A stretch of 64,000 bases of DNA from Xaviernesmea oryzae (GCF_900177415.1 NZ_FXAF01000003.1:62001-126000); one strand, 5' to 3'. Counted from the first letter of the stretch, positions 8,890 through 17,279 are shown. Numbers and translations: made by a program. The notes: generated by a model not told the origin, from the sequence alone.

Positions 8890-9939
8890 TCAGGCGCGGA
8901 TACGATCCTCGCGGAAATAGCCGAGCTTCTCCTGGGCGACGCGGTCAGAGAAGCAGAAGACGACGACGTCCTCGTTCGCCTTGAACGAGCGCCAGGACCA
9001 GCCGGGTGCGACGATGACGTCCTTCGGGCCGAAATCGAAGGTCTTTGTGCCAATGGTGATGGTGCCGGTGCCTTCGGCGATGCACATGACGATATGGTCG
9101 GTCGAGCGGATTTTCGCCGTTTCCATGCCCTTCGGGAAATGGCTGAGCCAGGCCGACATGGTCGGCATGGTCCAGCCGCCGTCGAGCGGATTGGCATATC
9201 TGAGCGTCGTGCCGATATGGGCGTCGACCGCCTCGCCGCGCGATGCACGGTAAAGGGCCTCGCGGCTGCGCTCGTAGGGATAGTTGAAGATCGGCGTCGT
9301 CTGGCCATAGGGGCTGGCGCCGGAAATCGGCAGCAGGCCGGAGCCGAAACGGGCAAGCGAATCGCCTTCAGGGCGGAGAAGCTCCTGTTCGGTTTCGTTG
9401 GAATCCTCACGGAAAACCGCCTCGAAGAAGGCGATCATCGGCACGTCGAGGCCGTCCAGCCAGGCGGCCGGATCGGAACCGTCATTCCCATGGTCGTGCC
9501 AGGCCCATACCGGAGTTATGACGAAATCGCCGAAAGCCATGCGGGTGCGCTCGCCGCCGACCGACGTATAGGCGCCGGAGCCTTCCAGCATGAAGCGCAG
9601 CGCCGATGGCGTGTGGCGGTGCGCAGGTGCCACCTCGCCGGGCATGATGATCTGGATGCCCGCATAAAGCGTCGAGGTGGCGCGCGACTGGCCCGGAAAG
9701 GCGGGATTTTCCAGGATCAGCACCCGACGCTCGGCTTCTTCCGCCGTCAGCAGGCTGCCGGATTCCAGGATCAGCGGCCGGATCTCGTCATAGCGCCATC
9801 GATGCGCCTGCGCCTTCGAAGTCGGCTCCGGCGGCAGCATGCCCTTCATCACTTCCCAGAGCGGCGCCATGTTGTGCGGCTTGAGACGTCCGTAGAACTC
9901 CTCGCGTTTCGCGACGGTGGCCGCATCGATCTCAGGCAT
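8890..9939 (-). CDS. gtdA: Gentisate 1,2-dioxygenase
   Basis: A 349-residue bicupin of the gentisate 1,2-dioxygenase family, which opens the ring of 2,5-dihydroxybenzoate between C1 and C2 to give maleylpyruvate, using Fe(II). The N-terminal cupin carries AHRHTPSALRF (His107, His109) and WHDHG (His148, His150), the expected iron ligands. The second cupin (about 255-340) has the weaker pattern usual for this family. Length is normal. It is the first gene of a minus-strand operon with FAH-hydrolase and marR, and a promoter and operator lie upstream. Related salicylate or 1-hydroxy-2-naphthoate dioxygenases have the same architecture, so the exact substrate is less sure than the family. Confidence 0.88.
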   Translation of the reverse strand: MPEIDAATVAKREEFYGRLKPHNMAPLWEVMKGMLPPEPTSKAQAHRWRYDEIRPLILESGSLLTAEEAERRVLILENPAFPGQSRATSTLYAGIQIIMPGEVAPAHRHTPSALRFMLEGSGAYTSVGGERTRMAFGDFVITPVWAWHDHGNDGSDPAAWLDGLDVPMIAFFEAVFREDSNETEQELLRPEGDSLARFGSGLLPISGASPYGQTTPIFNYPYERSREALYRASRGEAVDAHIGTTLRYANPLDGGWTMPTMSAWLSHFPKGMETAKIRSTDHIVMCIAEGTGTITIGTKTFDFGPKDVIVAPGWSWRSFKANEDVVVFCFSDRVAQEKLGYFREDRIRA

Positions 9940-9971
9940 GTCATCCTCCCTTGCGCGCTTCCTCCGAACCT

Positions 9972-9996
9972 ATATAGTAAGGTATACTAACTATAT
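9972..9996. promoter_or_regulatory. Palindromic operator candidate for MarR
   Basis: Perfect 7-bp arms, ATATAGT and ACTATAT, are separated by 11 bases, with a nested TAGTA / TACTA pair inside (9975-9979, 9985-9989). It lies 33 bases before the gtdA start and covers the candidate -10 box of the minus-strand promoter, so a bound MarR dimer would block transcription. Confidence 0.55.
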
Positions 9997-10008
9997 CGAC
10001 GTCGTCAA
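9981..10008 (-). promoter_or_regulatory. Candidate promoter of the gentisate operon
   Basis: On the minus strand, TTGACG (10008-10003), a 16-base spacer and TATACC (9986-9981) resemble sigma-70 boxes. The -10 element falls within the palindrome at 9972-9996. Confidence 0.4.
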
Positions 10009-10266
10009 TCACCCGCCCGATAGAGCCGTTCTATGTGCTAGGCGCTGGAATGCCTCGCACGAGGCGGTTGCGGATCCGCCTGCCGATTTGCTCTCAGTCC
10101 GGGCTGAAGCAATGCGCCTCCTTTCCCGACGCAGCTTGAATTCCACTGCAACTGGCCATTCCTCATCCACGACGATTTCCGGAACATTCCGACTCCCCGT
10201 TTGTTCGTGCGGATATCGCGTTGACCATCGACGTTTGCGATCGTCGCCACATCTTCGGAGAGTTCT

Positions 10267-10878
10267 ATGGCACAGAGAGATACTTCGCACGGGGCTGAGG
10301 GCGCCAGCCCGTCAAGCTACCCGTCACTCAACGAAAATCCGCCAGGTGTTCACGAGTCTCAAGGTGCTTCCGGCAGTGCCAAGGACGAGGCGACTGGCCT
10401 GAAGCAAAAGCTGTCCGAGGACGTCAGAACCGTCCAGCAAGCGGCCAAGTATGGCCTTTCGCAGGCATCAGACAAGGCAAGGGACGTAGCCGGTGAGCAA
10501 AAGAACATCATCGCCATGCAGTTGGGCGGTCTAGCCGCGGCCGTCGAGAAGGCCGCGGGCGAACTGGAAGACGGTGATCATCCCACCATCGGGAACATGA
10601 CCAGGCGGCTTGGCACCAGCATGCGGAAATTCGCCGACGACATCAGGGAGCGGGACCTCCGCCAGGTCGCGCACATGGCGGAAGATTTAGGGCGGCGGCG
10701 GCCGGCTGCGTTTCTGGGGATGGCTGCCCTTGCCGGTTTCGCCGTAAGCCGGTTCTTGGCGGCTTCAAGTGATCGCGAAACAACAAGGAAAGCGCCGGAT
10801 CGTCTGAACGCAGTGGCCGGTTCATCTGCAGATTCTGCAAGTCCATCGTCATCCATGGAGGATCGCTCCTATGGCTAA
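10267..10878 (+). CDS. Hypothetical protein, stress/nutrient-deprivation type, one C-terminal membrane segment
   Basis: A 203-residue protein of no assigned activity. Residues 1-45 are low-complexity and polar; residues about 45-135 are predicted helical with KARDVAGEQKN and a long Ala/Glu/Lys-rich stretch. A single hydrophobic segment, PAAFLGMAALAGFAVSRFLA, lies near residues 147-167, and the tail is Ser-rich. Similar proteins sit beside holin-like and DUF3618 genes in rhizobia, where some are described as nutrient-deprivation-induced; that link is from memory of the neighbourhood, not a demonstrated function. It overlaps the next gene by eight bases, so the three genes form one operon. GGAG lies five bases before the ATG. 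Confidence 0.75.
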   Translation: MAQRDTSHGAEGASPSSYPSLNENPPGVHESQGASGSAKDEATGLKQKLSEDVRTVQQAAKYGLSQASDKARDVAGEQKNIIAMQLGGLAAAVEKAAGELEDGDHPTIGNMTRRLGTSMRKFADDIRERDLRQVAHMAEDLGRRRPAAFLGMAALAGFAVSRFLAASSDRETTRKAPDRLNAVAGSSADSASPSSSMEDRSYG

Positions 10879-11287
10879 TTCCGTCGATAACCGCCCTCTT
10901 GCCGAACTCGTAACAGGCCTCGTGAGCGACATTTCTAGCCTCTTTCGCAAGGAAATCCACCTTGCCAAGGCCGAAGCGTCCGAGAAAATGTCGGGTGCCT
11001 TGACCGGTCTGGAAGCTTTTGCGGCGGGACTTGTTTTTGCGCTTGGCGCGATCGGTGTCCTGCTGGCCGCGCTGGTGCGGGGGCTTACAGCATTTCTGGT
11101 CACCTACGGATTCACGGAGCCGAGCGCCGACGCCATTTCCTCGGTCGTCGTCGGTGTGGTGGTCGCGCTCGTGGCCTGGGGACTTATTTCGCGCGGTCTC
11201 GCCGCGCTGCGGGGTGAAAATCTCAAAATGGACCGGACTTCCGCATCTCTTCGTCGCGATGTCCAGATAGTCAGGGAGAGAACATGA
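10871..11287 (+). CDS. Phage-holin-superfamily (holin-X/YqjE-like) membrane protein
   Basis: A 138-residue membrane protein resembling the Actinobacterial holin-X / YqjE-like family. The N-terminal amphipathic part, LVSDISSLFRKEIHLAKAEA, is the family hallmark. Two membrane segments follow, at about residues 43-77 (AAGLVFALGAIGVLLAAL) and 88-110 (ISSVVVGVVVALVAWGL). Despite the family name there is no phage context here. It is translated from GGAGG nine bases upstream of the ATG, inside the end of the previous gene, and its stop overlaps the next start as ATGA. The role is probably envelope or stress related; nothing more can be read from the sequence. Confidence 0.8.
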   Translation: MANSVDNRPLAELVTGLVSDISSLFRKEIHLAKAEASEKMSGALTGLEAFAAGLVFALGAIGVLLAALVRGLTAFLVTYGFTEPSADAISSVVVGVVVALVAWGLISRGLAALRGENLKMDRTSASLRRDVQIVRERT

Positions 11288-12258
11288 TGGCCCATACATC
11301 CGAATATCGCACCTCGTCGGAGATCGAGCGCGAGATTGAACAGGACCGCCTCCGCATCGAAGAAAAGATCACCGCAATCCAGCAACGAATGTCTCCGGGC
11401 CAGATGCTGGATGAAGCCCTGAGTTATGTGAAATCAAGCGGTGGCGCGGAATATTTCACGAATCTCGGCCATTCGTTGAAGACGAACCCGATCCCTGTTG
11501 CCCTGATGGGGATAAGCTTGGCCTGGCTGATGGCTAATCCCGGCGACCGCGGATCATCGCATGATGAGGAAAGCTATCCCCTCGCGACGGTCGATGGGGG
11601 TGTCCGCCGTATCGGTCCGGCCGAGGCCGATGGCGAGCACCGTTACAGTCATTTCGTGGACTCGGCCGGGAAGAGCTTCAAGGCGCTGACAGATGAAACC
11701 GGCCGCCGTGCCGGTCATTTCCTCGACGAGGGCGGCAAGGCATACCGCGGTTTCGCGGATGCGACTGGCCGCCAGATCCACGACATTCGTGACGAAGCCG
11801 GCAGAGTTTTTGAGGAGACTTCAGGCTGGACCGCAAAGGCGTGGCGGCAAGTGGGAAGTGCGACGAGGTCCGTGGGCAGATCTGCAACCGGAGCCGCGAC
11901 CCAGACCTGGGACCGCGCGGGGCGTCTCAATGAAGGCCTCGTCGAGCGATTCCGGGATCAACCTCTGATCGGCGGTGCCTTAGCCTTCGCGGTGGGAGCG
12001 GCCATCGGTGCCGCGCTGCCTTCCACTCGTGCTGAGGACGAGATAATGGGCGATGCATCCGATGAAGCGCGGGAGCGTCTATCAGAACAAGCTTCACGAA
12101 CGCTCGACAAGGCGGAGAACGCTGCATCGGATGTCTACTCGAAGGCAGCGTCCGTCGCGTCCGACGTGCATGATGTCGGCCGTCAGCGGATAGCCGAGGA
12201 AGCGAGCGCTTTTCAAACAGGCGACGGAAAGGATTTATCGAGCAGACGTCCGCACTAA
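11284..12258 (+). CDS. DUF3618-domain protein with 11-residue repeats
   Basis: A 324-residue protein beginning with a DUF3618-type segment (SSEIEREIEQDRLRIEEKI, residues about 11-30), followed by a hydrophobic stretch at about 69-84. Residues 126-180 are five tandem 11-residue units, each starting Asp-x-x-Gly-Lys/Arg and continuing with an aromatic or aliphatic pattern, for example DETGRRAGHFL and DEGGKAYRGFA. A related unit, DRAGRLNEGLV, begins at residue 210. A glycine/alanine-rich hydrophobic stretch lies at about 228-246. The repeats resemble amphipathic 11-mers of LEA or apolipoprotein-like proteins. Last gene of a three-gene operon; a membrane-surface or desiccation-type role is a guess. 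Confidence 0.8.
   Translation: MMAHTSEYRTSSEIEREIEQDRLRIEEKITAIQQRMSPGQMLDEALSYVKSSGGAEYFTNLGHSLKTNPIPVALMGISLAWLMANPGDRGSSHDEESYPLATVDGGVRRIGPAEADGEHRYSHFVDSAGKSFKALTDETGRRAGHFLDEGGKAYRGFADATGRQIHDIRDEAGRVFEETSGWTAKAWRQVGSATRSVGRSATGAATQTWDRAGRLNEGLVERFRDQPLIGGALAFAVGAAIGAALPSTRAEDEIMGDASDEARERLSEQASRTLDKAENAASDVYSKAASVASDVHDVGRQRIAEEASAFQTGDGKDLSSRRPH
11659..11823 (+). repeat. Coding region of five tandem 11-residue repeats
   Basis: Codons 126-180 of the DUF3618 gene encode five contiguous 11-mers with Asp at position 1, Gly at 4 and Lys/Arg at 5 in every unit. The repeat is clear at protein level and diverged at DNA level, so it is old rather than a recent slippage product. Confidence 0.75.
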
Positions 12259-12466
12259 TTTTACGAAGGCTGCGGGTGATAGAGTCGCGGTCCTGCTCGC
12301 ACGGCCCGCACCACTTTCGTCAGGCTGGTCCAGGCTTACCAATGACATCCTGCCTCGGTTGAACTTAGATGGCCTGGAAGGCCTGATCAGCTAGAAACCT
12401 CTCGCCGGTTCGCTGAAAGGTCCTCTCCGCAGCGCTTCTGTATTCACGATGCCGTAAGCGGCGGCC

Positions 12467-13909
12467 TTAAAAGAGATTTGGCGTGATCCCGGCCGCCTCG
12501 ATAAGGAAGTCGCGGCTTGCCTCCAGTTCCGATCTCAGCTTGCCGATGTCATGCCCCAGAAGGGTGCCCTGCCACTTACGGATCTTGCCGGCACACAGTA
12601 CCGTCGAGACGTTCGACCGCTCCATCAGCGTTACGACCGCGCCCGGCACATGATTCAGCGGTGCGACGTTGATGGCATTGGCATCGAGCAGGATGATGTC
12701 GGCCTCCTTGCCCGGCGTAAGCGTACCTGTCTTGTGGTCGAGCTTCAGCCCGCGCGCGCCTTCGATCGTGGCGAACCGTATGACGTCCATGGCCGAGAGA
12801 AGTTTCGGATAGTCTTCGCCGAGCAGCGCCTTGTCGTTGGCCAGCATGCGCTGGAGCGTGATCGCGGAACGCATCTGGGTGAACATATCGGCCGTCATGG
12901 TGCATTCCACATCCGTCGAGAGCGACGGTTGGAGGCCGAGATCGAGTGCCTGCTGAAGCGGCGGATTGCCGTGTCGCATCTGCATCTCGATCGGAACCGA
13001 GAGCGAAATATGCGCGCCGGCATCGGCGGCGCGATTCCAGGCCATTTCGCTCATGCCGGTCATATGGATGAAGATATTGTCCGGGCCGAATTTTCCCGCC
13101 TCGGCAAGCTGGTCGAAGACAGGCTGCATGCCGAACGTGCCGACGACATGCAGCGCGACCGGAATGCCGAGTTCGCGGCCGAGCGCCCAGGCTTCCTCGT
13201 AGAACGGAAGGTAGATCTCGCCGCCCATGACCATCGTGAGCAACTGGTCGTCGCTCGCAAAATGCTCGGCCTTGATGCGTCGCGCGTCGCCCGGATATTT
13301 TGCGGCGTCGCCCCAGCCTTCGAAATAGCCGAAGGCAGCGCGTCGCCCCGCATCGCGAAGCGCCGCGATCGCCGCGTCGGAATGTTCCGGCGAATGGTGG
13401 ATCTGGCTTACATCCATCACGGTCGTCACGCCGGCGTCGATCTGGGAGAGGCCGCCGAACAGCTCGGAAATATAGACATCCTGAGGCCGGTAGAGGACCG
13501 AGAACTTCTGCAGCATCCATTCGTAATAGTTCGCCGCGCTTTCGGGACGACCGTCATTGATGAGGATCGCGTCGGCGAGCAGGCTTCTAAGGGCCGTTTC
13601 GAACTGGTGGTGGTGTGTATCGATGAAGCCCGGCATCAGCACCATGCCGGCGGCATCGATGACGGCAGCTTCGGAAGCGTCGATCTTGGCCGCGACCTCG
13701 ACGATTTTCGAGCCGCGGATCAGCACATCGCCTTTGGCGAAGTTCCCGACCGCCGCATCCATGGAAAGCACGGCGCCACCGCGGATGAGGGTCAGGCGAT
13801 CGGCATCTCCGATGCCGGCGGGAATATTGCCCGGCGCGGCTACGATCTTGCCAGAACCTCCGCCGAGCTCGGCCGGCGCGTGTGTGCGGTTACCACAGAA
13901 TCTGCACAT
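12467..13909 (-). CDS. Amidohydrolase family protein (deaminase/chlorohydrolase-like)
   Basis: A 480-residue metal-dependent amidohydrolase. The composite beta domain is split across both ends, and the metal-site pattern is visible: PGFIDTHHHQFE (metal-binding His-x-His), HVVGTF and HMTGMS for further His ligands, and LSTDVECT for the metal Asp. The tail GTLTPGKEADIILLD is typical of the SsnA/TrzA-like group of deaminases and chlorohydrolases. The N-terminus MCRFCGNRTH contains a Cys-x-x-Cys pair that I cannot explain. The start at 13909 is supported by GGGAGGGG; a start at 13930 is less likely. It is the last gene of the ligBA operon, 80 bases after ligA, so it may act on a substrate precursor. 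Confidence 0.82.
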   Translation of the reverse strand: MCRFCGNRTHAPAELGGGSGKIVAAPGNIPAGIGDADRLTLIRGGAVLSMDAAVGNFAKGDVLIRGSKIVEVAAKIDASEAAVIDAAGMVLMPGFIDTHHHQFETALRSLLADAILINDGRPESAANYYEWMLQKFSVLYRPQDVYISELFGGLSQIDAGVTTVMDVSQIHHSPEHSDAAIAALRDAGRRAAFGYFEGWGDAAKYPGDARRIKAEHFASDDQLLTMVMGGEIYLPFYEEAWALGRELGIPVALHVVGTFGMQPVFDQLAEAGKFGPDNIFIHMTGMSEMAWNRAADAGAHISLSVPIEMQMRHGNPPLQQALDLGLQPSLSTDVECTMTADMFTQMRSAITLQRMLANDKALLGEDYPKLLSAMDVIRFATIEGARGLKLDHKTGTLTPGKEADIILLDANAINVAPLNHVPGAVVTLMERSNVSTVLCAGKIRKWQGTLLGHDIGKLRSELEASRDFLIEAAGITPNLF

Positions 13910-13989
13910 GATCTTTCCCCTCCCAGTCAAAAATCACGATGCCTCCCGCTGCCGGACAGGCAACGGGAGGCCTTGCTCGGATGCGCTTC

Positions 13990-14373
13990 TCAGCGCGCGG
14001 CGGCCTGCCAGAGAGCGACGGACGGATAGTCCTTGCCGGTCCAATGCTGGAGCTTTTCGGCAAATTCGCGCTGAAACGAAAGCGGGCCGCTTTTGGCCAT
14101 GTAATCCTCGTCGTAGATGGCGATGAAGATCGTCAGCGACAGGAAGAAATGAGCGCCCATCTCGAACAGGGCCACATAGTCATGGTTGATCAGCGCCTCG
14201 CGTTCTGCATCCGTCAGGAAGTTCACGGTCGAGAGTTCGGCGTCGTTGAGCCGAGGGCCGATCGACTGTTCCCAGCTTTCGACGAGCGCACGCGGGTTCT
14301 CCTTGTAGCGGCGCAGCAGTTCCGGGTCCCGATCGACGGTGAAGAGGAACTTGTTCACATAATACTTGCTCAT
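13990..14373 (-). CDS. ligA: LigA-type small subunit of an extradiol aromatic ring-opening dioxygenase
   Basis: A 127-residue, mostly helical protein matching the alpha subunit of class III (LigAB-type) dioxygenases such as protocatechuate 4,5-dioxygenase. Recognisable segments are YYVNKFLFTVDRDPELLRRY, FLTDAEREALINHDYVALFE and GAHFFLSLTIF. It helps form the substrate pocket over the large subunit. Its ATG overlaps the ligB stop as ATGA, so the subunits are translationally coupled, in the order large then small. Fused versions exist in gallate dioxygenases, so gallate, protocatechuate or a related catechol carboxylate is a reasonable substrate class. Confidence 0.85.
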   Translation of the reverse strand: MSKYYVNKFLFTVDRDPELLRRYKENPRALVESWEQSIGPRLNDAELSTVNFLTDAEREALINHDYVALFEMGAHFFLSLTIFIAIYDEDYMAKSGPLSFQREFAEKLQHWTGKDYPSVALWQAAAR

Positions 14374-15230
14374 GCGGCTGCTCCTTCCGGATACCAGGTG
14401 AAATAGGCCTCCATCGTGTGGAAGAGGTCGAGATTGTCGTGATAGGCGGTGGGGATCGGTCCGGCGATGCCCATCATCAGGATCAGATCCATGAAGCCGT
14501 GCGTGGCGTTGCCGCTCTTCGTCATGCTCTCATGGGTGACGTTTCGAAGGATCGCGTCGATATTGCCGGTCGAGAGCCATTCGATGGCTCTGCGGTCGAA
14601 TTCGGGGTCCGGACCGGTTTCCTTGAACTGGCGCGGTCCGCCGAGTTCGAGCGAAAGGTGTCCGCTGCCGACGGCGGCGATGCGCTTGTCGGAGGGATAT
14701 TCGTCGATGATCTCGCGGATGGCGCGGCCGAGATCCCAGAAGCGCTTCGGCGAGGGCAGCGGCGGCACGAAGATGTTCGTATAGATCGGCACGACGGGCA
14801 GGTCCGCATCCGGCCTCGTGGTGATGATCGGGCAGATGATCGAGTGGTCGAGTTTCAATTCGTGGCTGAAGGCGAAGTCGAAACCGCGCTCCATCAGCCC
14901 CTCGTGCATGAAGTTCGACAGTTCCTCATGGCCCTCCAGCACGTATTTCGGAATGCCGAACTCGCGCTCTTCGTTATAGAAGGTGGCGTCGTATCGCGGC
15001 GCCTTGCCGATCAGGAACTGTGGGTAGTTGTCGAGGAAGAACTGGTGGAAATGGTCGGCGCCGATCATGACCAGGATATCCGGTTTGGCGCGCGTTAAGG
15101 TCTCGCGATAGGCCTCGATCTTGCGCTTCCATTCCGGAGCCTGCGGCATCTGCTGCTCCGGCGGCATGGTCGTCGCCTTCAGGTAAAACGGGTGATGGGT
15201 GGTCGCAAGGACCGCTGCCAGTGTCGCCAT
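14370..15230 (-). CDS. ligB: LigB-type large (catalytic) subunit of extradiol dioxygenase
   Basis: A 286-residue class III extradiol dioxygenase subunit that binds Fe(II). The N-terminal TTHHPFYL supplies the first His ligand (His12/13), GADHFHQFF the second (His60), and GSGHLSLELGG carries the expected catalytic His191. GNATHGFMDLILMMG near residues 240-255 lies where LigB has its ring-binding and Glu ligand region. Together with LigA it should cleave a dihydroxylated aromatic acid at a meta position. Neighbouring CoA-transferase and citryl-CoA-lyase-like genes, rather than the usual hydratase and aldolase, suggest an unusual lower pathway. The ATG at 15230 follows GGAGAG. Confidence 0.87.
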   Translation of the reverse strand: MATLAAVLATTHHPFYLKATTMPPEQQMPQAPEWKRKIEAYRETLTRAKPDILVMIGADHFHQFFLDNYPQFLIGKAPRYDATFYNEEREFGIPKYVLEGHEELSNFMHEGLMERGFDFAFSHELKLDHSIICPIITTRPDADLPVVPIYTNIFVPPLPSPKRFWDLGRAIREIIDEYPSDKRIAAVGSGHLSLELGGPRQFKETGPDPEFDRRAIEWLSTGNIDAILRNVTHESMTKSGNATHGFMDLILMMGIAGPIPTAYHDNLDLFHTMEAYFTWYPEGAAA

Positions 15231-15266
15231 ATCTCTCCTCCAGATCCGCCAAGTGAATACACCAGT

Positions 15267-16457
15267 TTATTGTGCTGCCGCCACCGATTCCGCTTCCGGT
15301 TTCAACTGTGGCCATGCCTTGGGATTGCTTTCGAGCGCCGCGCGAATTTCAGCGCTGTGCTGGTTGACGACCGGTGCCGCCCGGACCGTCTCGGCATGTT
15401 TACCGTCGAAGGAATAGGCGGGGCGCACCGTCTGCTCGGCGCCCTCGATGCGGCCCGCGATCGGCACGAACATGTCGAGATGCTGCGCTTGCGGATCCCT
15501 GACGACATCCGGGATCGTATTGATCGGCGCGAACGGCACATCGAACCTGGAAAACCGCTCCACCCATTCCGGTCGGGTCTTCGTTGCGAAGATGGCATTC
15601 AGCTCGGCATTCAAAGCTTCGTAATTGTCGATACGCTTCAGGCGCTGGTCGAAGCGTTCGTCCTTCGCGAGCTTCTGGCCCTCGATCGCTTCGACCAGCG
15701 CATCCCAGAACTTGTCGAGCGAGGAGAGATGGAAGGCGAACAGCTTGTCGTCCTTGCAGCGGACAATGAAGGCCTGGGCGAGGCGGGGACGGTCGACGCC
15801 GCTCGGTTCCTCGCCAAGCGCGAAGTAACCCATGAAGGGTTCCACGGCGAAATGCATCATCGCTTCGATCATCGAGATGTCGATGCGCCGGCCCTTGCCG
15901 GTGCGGTTGCGCTCGACCAGGGCCGCCGAGATGCCGAGCGAGGCATAGATGCCGGTGATCGCGTCAGCGAGCGCCGGGCCGATGAAGCGCGGCTGTTCCG
16001 GATCGATCGAGACGCTGAGGAAACCGCTGACGGCCTGCGCGACGGAATCGTAGACCGGCCGCTGCGCATAGGGGCCGTCCGGACCGAAGCCGCTGATCGA
16101 GCAATAGATGAGCTTCGGGTTGATCTTCGACAGCGTCTCGTAGTCGGCGCCGATCCGCGCCGCAGCGCCCGGGCGAAAATTCTGGATATAGACATCGGCC
16201 TGGGCGATGAGCTGGTAGAAGACCTCGCGATCCTTCTCGCTCTTCAGATCGAGGCCGATAGCCCGTTTGTTGCGGTTATAGGCCTGGAAATGGGCGCTGT
16301 AGAAACCGGTCTTGAAACTGCGATAGGGGTCGCCGTTTCCGGCCGATTCGATCTTGATGACGTCGGCGCCGAGATCGGCGAGCATCATCCCGGCGCAGGG
16401 TCCGGTGATGAACGTGCCCTGTTCGACGACGCGGATGTGATTCAAAGCAGTCAGCAT
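15267..16457 (-). CDS. CaiB/BaiF family (class III) CoA-transferase
   Basis: A 396-residue class III CoA-transferase. The N-terminal VVEQGTFITGPCAGMMLADLGADVIKIE is the family signature in shortened form, with NRNKRAIGLDLKSEKDR and FRPGAAARIGADY following. The Asp of ALADAITG (Asp165) aligns with the Asp that forms the acyl-anhydride intermediate in this family. It moves CoA from a donor thioester to a carboxylate. It starts nine bases after the citryl-CoA-lyase-like gene, so the two are tightly coupled; together they could activate and then cleave a citrate-like tricarboxylate from ring cleavage. The substrate is not predictable from sequence. Confidence 0.87.
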   Translation of the reverse strand: MLTALNHIRVVEQGTFITGPCAGMMLADLGADVIKIESAGNGDPYRSFKTGFYSAHFQAYNRNKRAIGLDLKSEKDREVFYQLIAQADVYIQNFRPGAAARIGADYETLSKINPKLIYCSISGFGPDGPYAQRPVYDSVAQAVSGFLSVSIDPEQPRFIGPALADAITGIYASLGISAALVERNRTGKGRRIDISMIEAMMHFAVEPFMGYFALGEEPSGVDRPRLAQAFIVRCKDDKLFAFHLSSLDKFWDALVEAIEGQKLAKDERFDQRLKRIDNYEALNAELNAIFATKTRPEWVERFSRFDVPFAPINTIPDVVRDPQAQHLDMFVPIAGRIEGAEQTVRPAYSFDGKHAETVRAAPVVNQHSAEIRAALESNPKAWPQLKPEAESVAAAQ

Positions 16458-16466
16458 TTCCTGATC

Positions 16467-17279
16467 CTAATTCTCGTTCGCGACGAAGCCTTCGGGGGCG
16501 GGGCCGTCATATTCGATGACGCTCGCGGCAGCGCCCGACATGATGAAACCGATGGGCCGCGCCTGTTCCTCGAGGAGATGGCCGATCAGGCCTGCGGTGC
16601 GAGCAAGCAGCGGCACGCCCTTCAGCGCGAGCAGCGGATAACCCGCATCGAGCAGTACGCAGGGGATGGCGCTCGAGACGTTCATCACGAGCGGCTTGCC
16701 GATGATCTCGGGGATCAACTTCTCGACCGTCTTGGCGATCTCGCAGTGGATACCGGCAAGAGCGAGCTCACGGGCAATCGCCAGCAGTCGCTCGGCACGC
16801 GGATCGTGTCCCTTGTGCAGCGGGTGGCCGTAGCCGGGCACCGGCTTCTTCTGCTCCTTGTACCGGCGCAGCAGTTTTTCCGCAGCTGCCTCGGTCGAGC
16901 TGCCGCTCGCATCCTTCTCTTCCTGGACATCCCGGAAGAAGGCGCCTGCCGCTTCGGACGCACCGAGGATCACCGAACCGCAGCCGAGAAGCCCGGCCGC
17001 GACCGCGCCCTGCACCGCTTCGGGCGAGGCGGCGAGCGTCATTCGGGCGGCTTGCACGCTTGGTACCAGCCCGTGCTCGGCGATCGCCACCAATGTTGCG
17101 TCCAGCATGCGGCGCTGGTTTTCGCTCGGCAGCGAACCGGCCACCAAAAGCCAAGTATATTCGGTGAACGAGATGGAGCCGATCAGGTTCTCGACGAGAT
17201 CGTGACCTCGGACGATGATCGTTTCCGGGTTGGAGATGCAGATTGCCTGGTAGGGCGCGGATTGTTTGCCGATTTTCAT
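16467..17279 (-). CDS. Citryl-CoA lyase-like protein (short citrate synthase family)
   Basis: A 270-residue member of the citrate synthase superfamily, far shorter than citrate synthase (about 430 residues) and similar in size to stand-alone citryl-CoA lyases. The motif PGYGHPLHKGHDPRAERL at about 148-165 is the family His region, and AEHGLVPS near 68-74 gives the second His. It should catalyse reversible C-C cleavage of a citryl-CoA-like thioester to an acyl-CoA and an oxo-acid such as oxaloacetate. The chosen start at 17279 follows CAGGAA; a longer frame to 17390 runs into the upstream gene. It lies 22 bases after the FMN reductase gene. Confidence 0.82.
   Translation of the reverse strand: MKIGKQSAPYQAICISNPETIIVRGHDLVENLIGSISFTEYTWLLVAGSLPSENQRRMLDATLVAIAEHGLVPSVQAARMTLAASPEAVQGAVAAGLLGCGSVILGASEAAGAFFRDVQEEKDASGSSTEAAAEKLLRRYKEQKKPVPGYGHPLHKGHDPRAERLLAIARELALAGIHCEIAKTVEKLIPEIIGKPLVMNVSSAIPCVLLDAGYPLLALKGVPLLARTAGLIGHLLEEQARPIGFIMSGAAASVIEYDGPAPEGFVANEN

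Larger units (their letters stand above)
9940..10266. other. 327-bp intergenic region between divergent gtdA and the 10267 gene
   Basis: The stretch has no convincing coding frame. The left 70 bases are AT-rich and hold the gtdA promoter and palindrome described separately. The remainder is mixed sequence in which I see no strong repeat, terminator or RNA. Confidence 0.6.

Noticed and set aside
10009..10290. A 93-codon minus-strand frame in the gtdA-10267 intergenic region.
   Set aside because: It overlaps the start of the next gene, has no ribosome site, and its Arg/Ser-rich translation looks non-coding.
10871..11287. The holin-family membrane protein as a sign of prophage.
   Set aside because: No other phage gene is present, and this family is common in rhizobial stress/envelope operons like the one here.
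12551..14029. A 492-codon frame antisense to the amidohydrolase gene.
   Set aside because: No ribosome site and no family motif; the opposite strand encodes an amidohydrolase with complete metal motifs.
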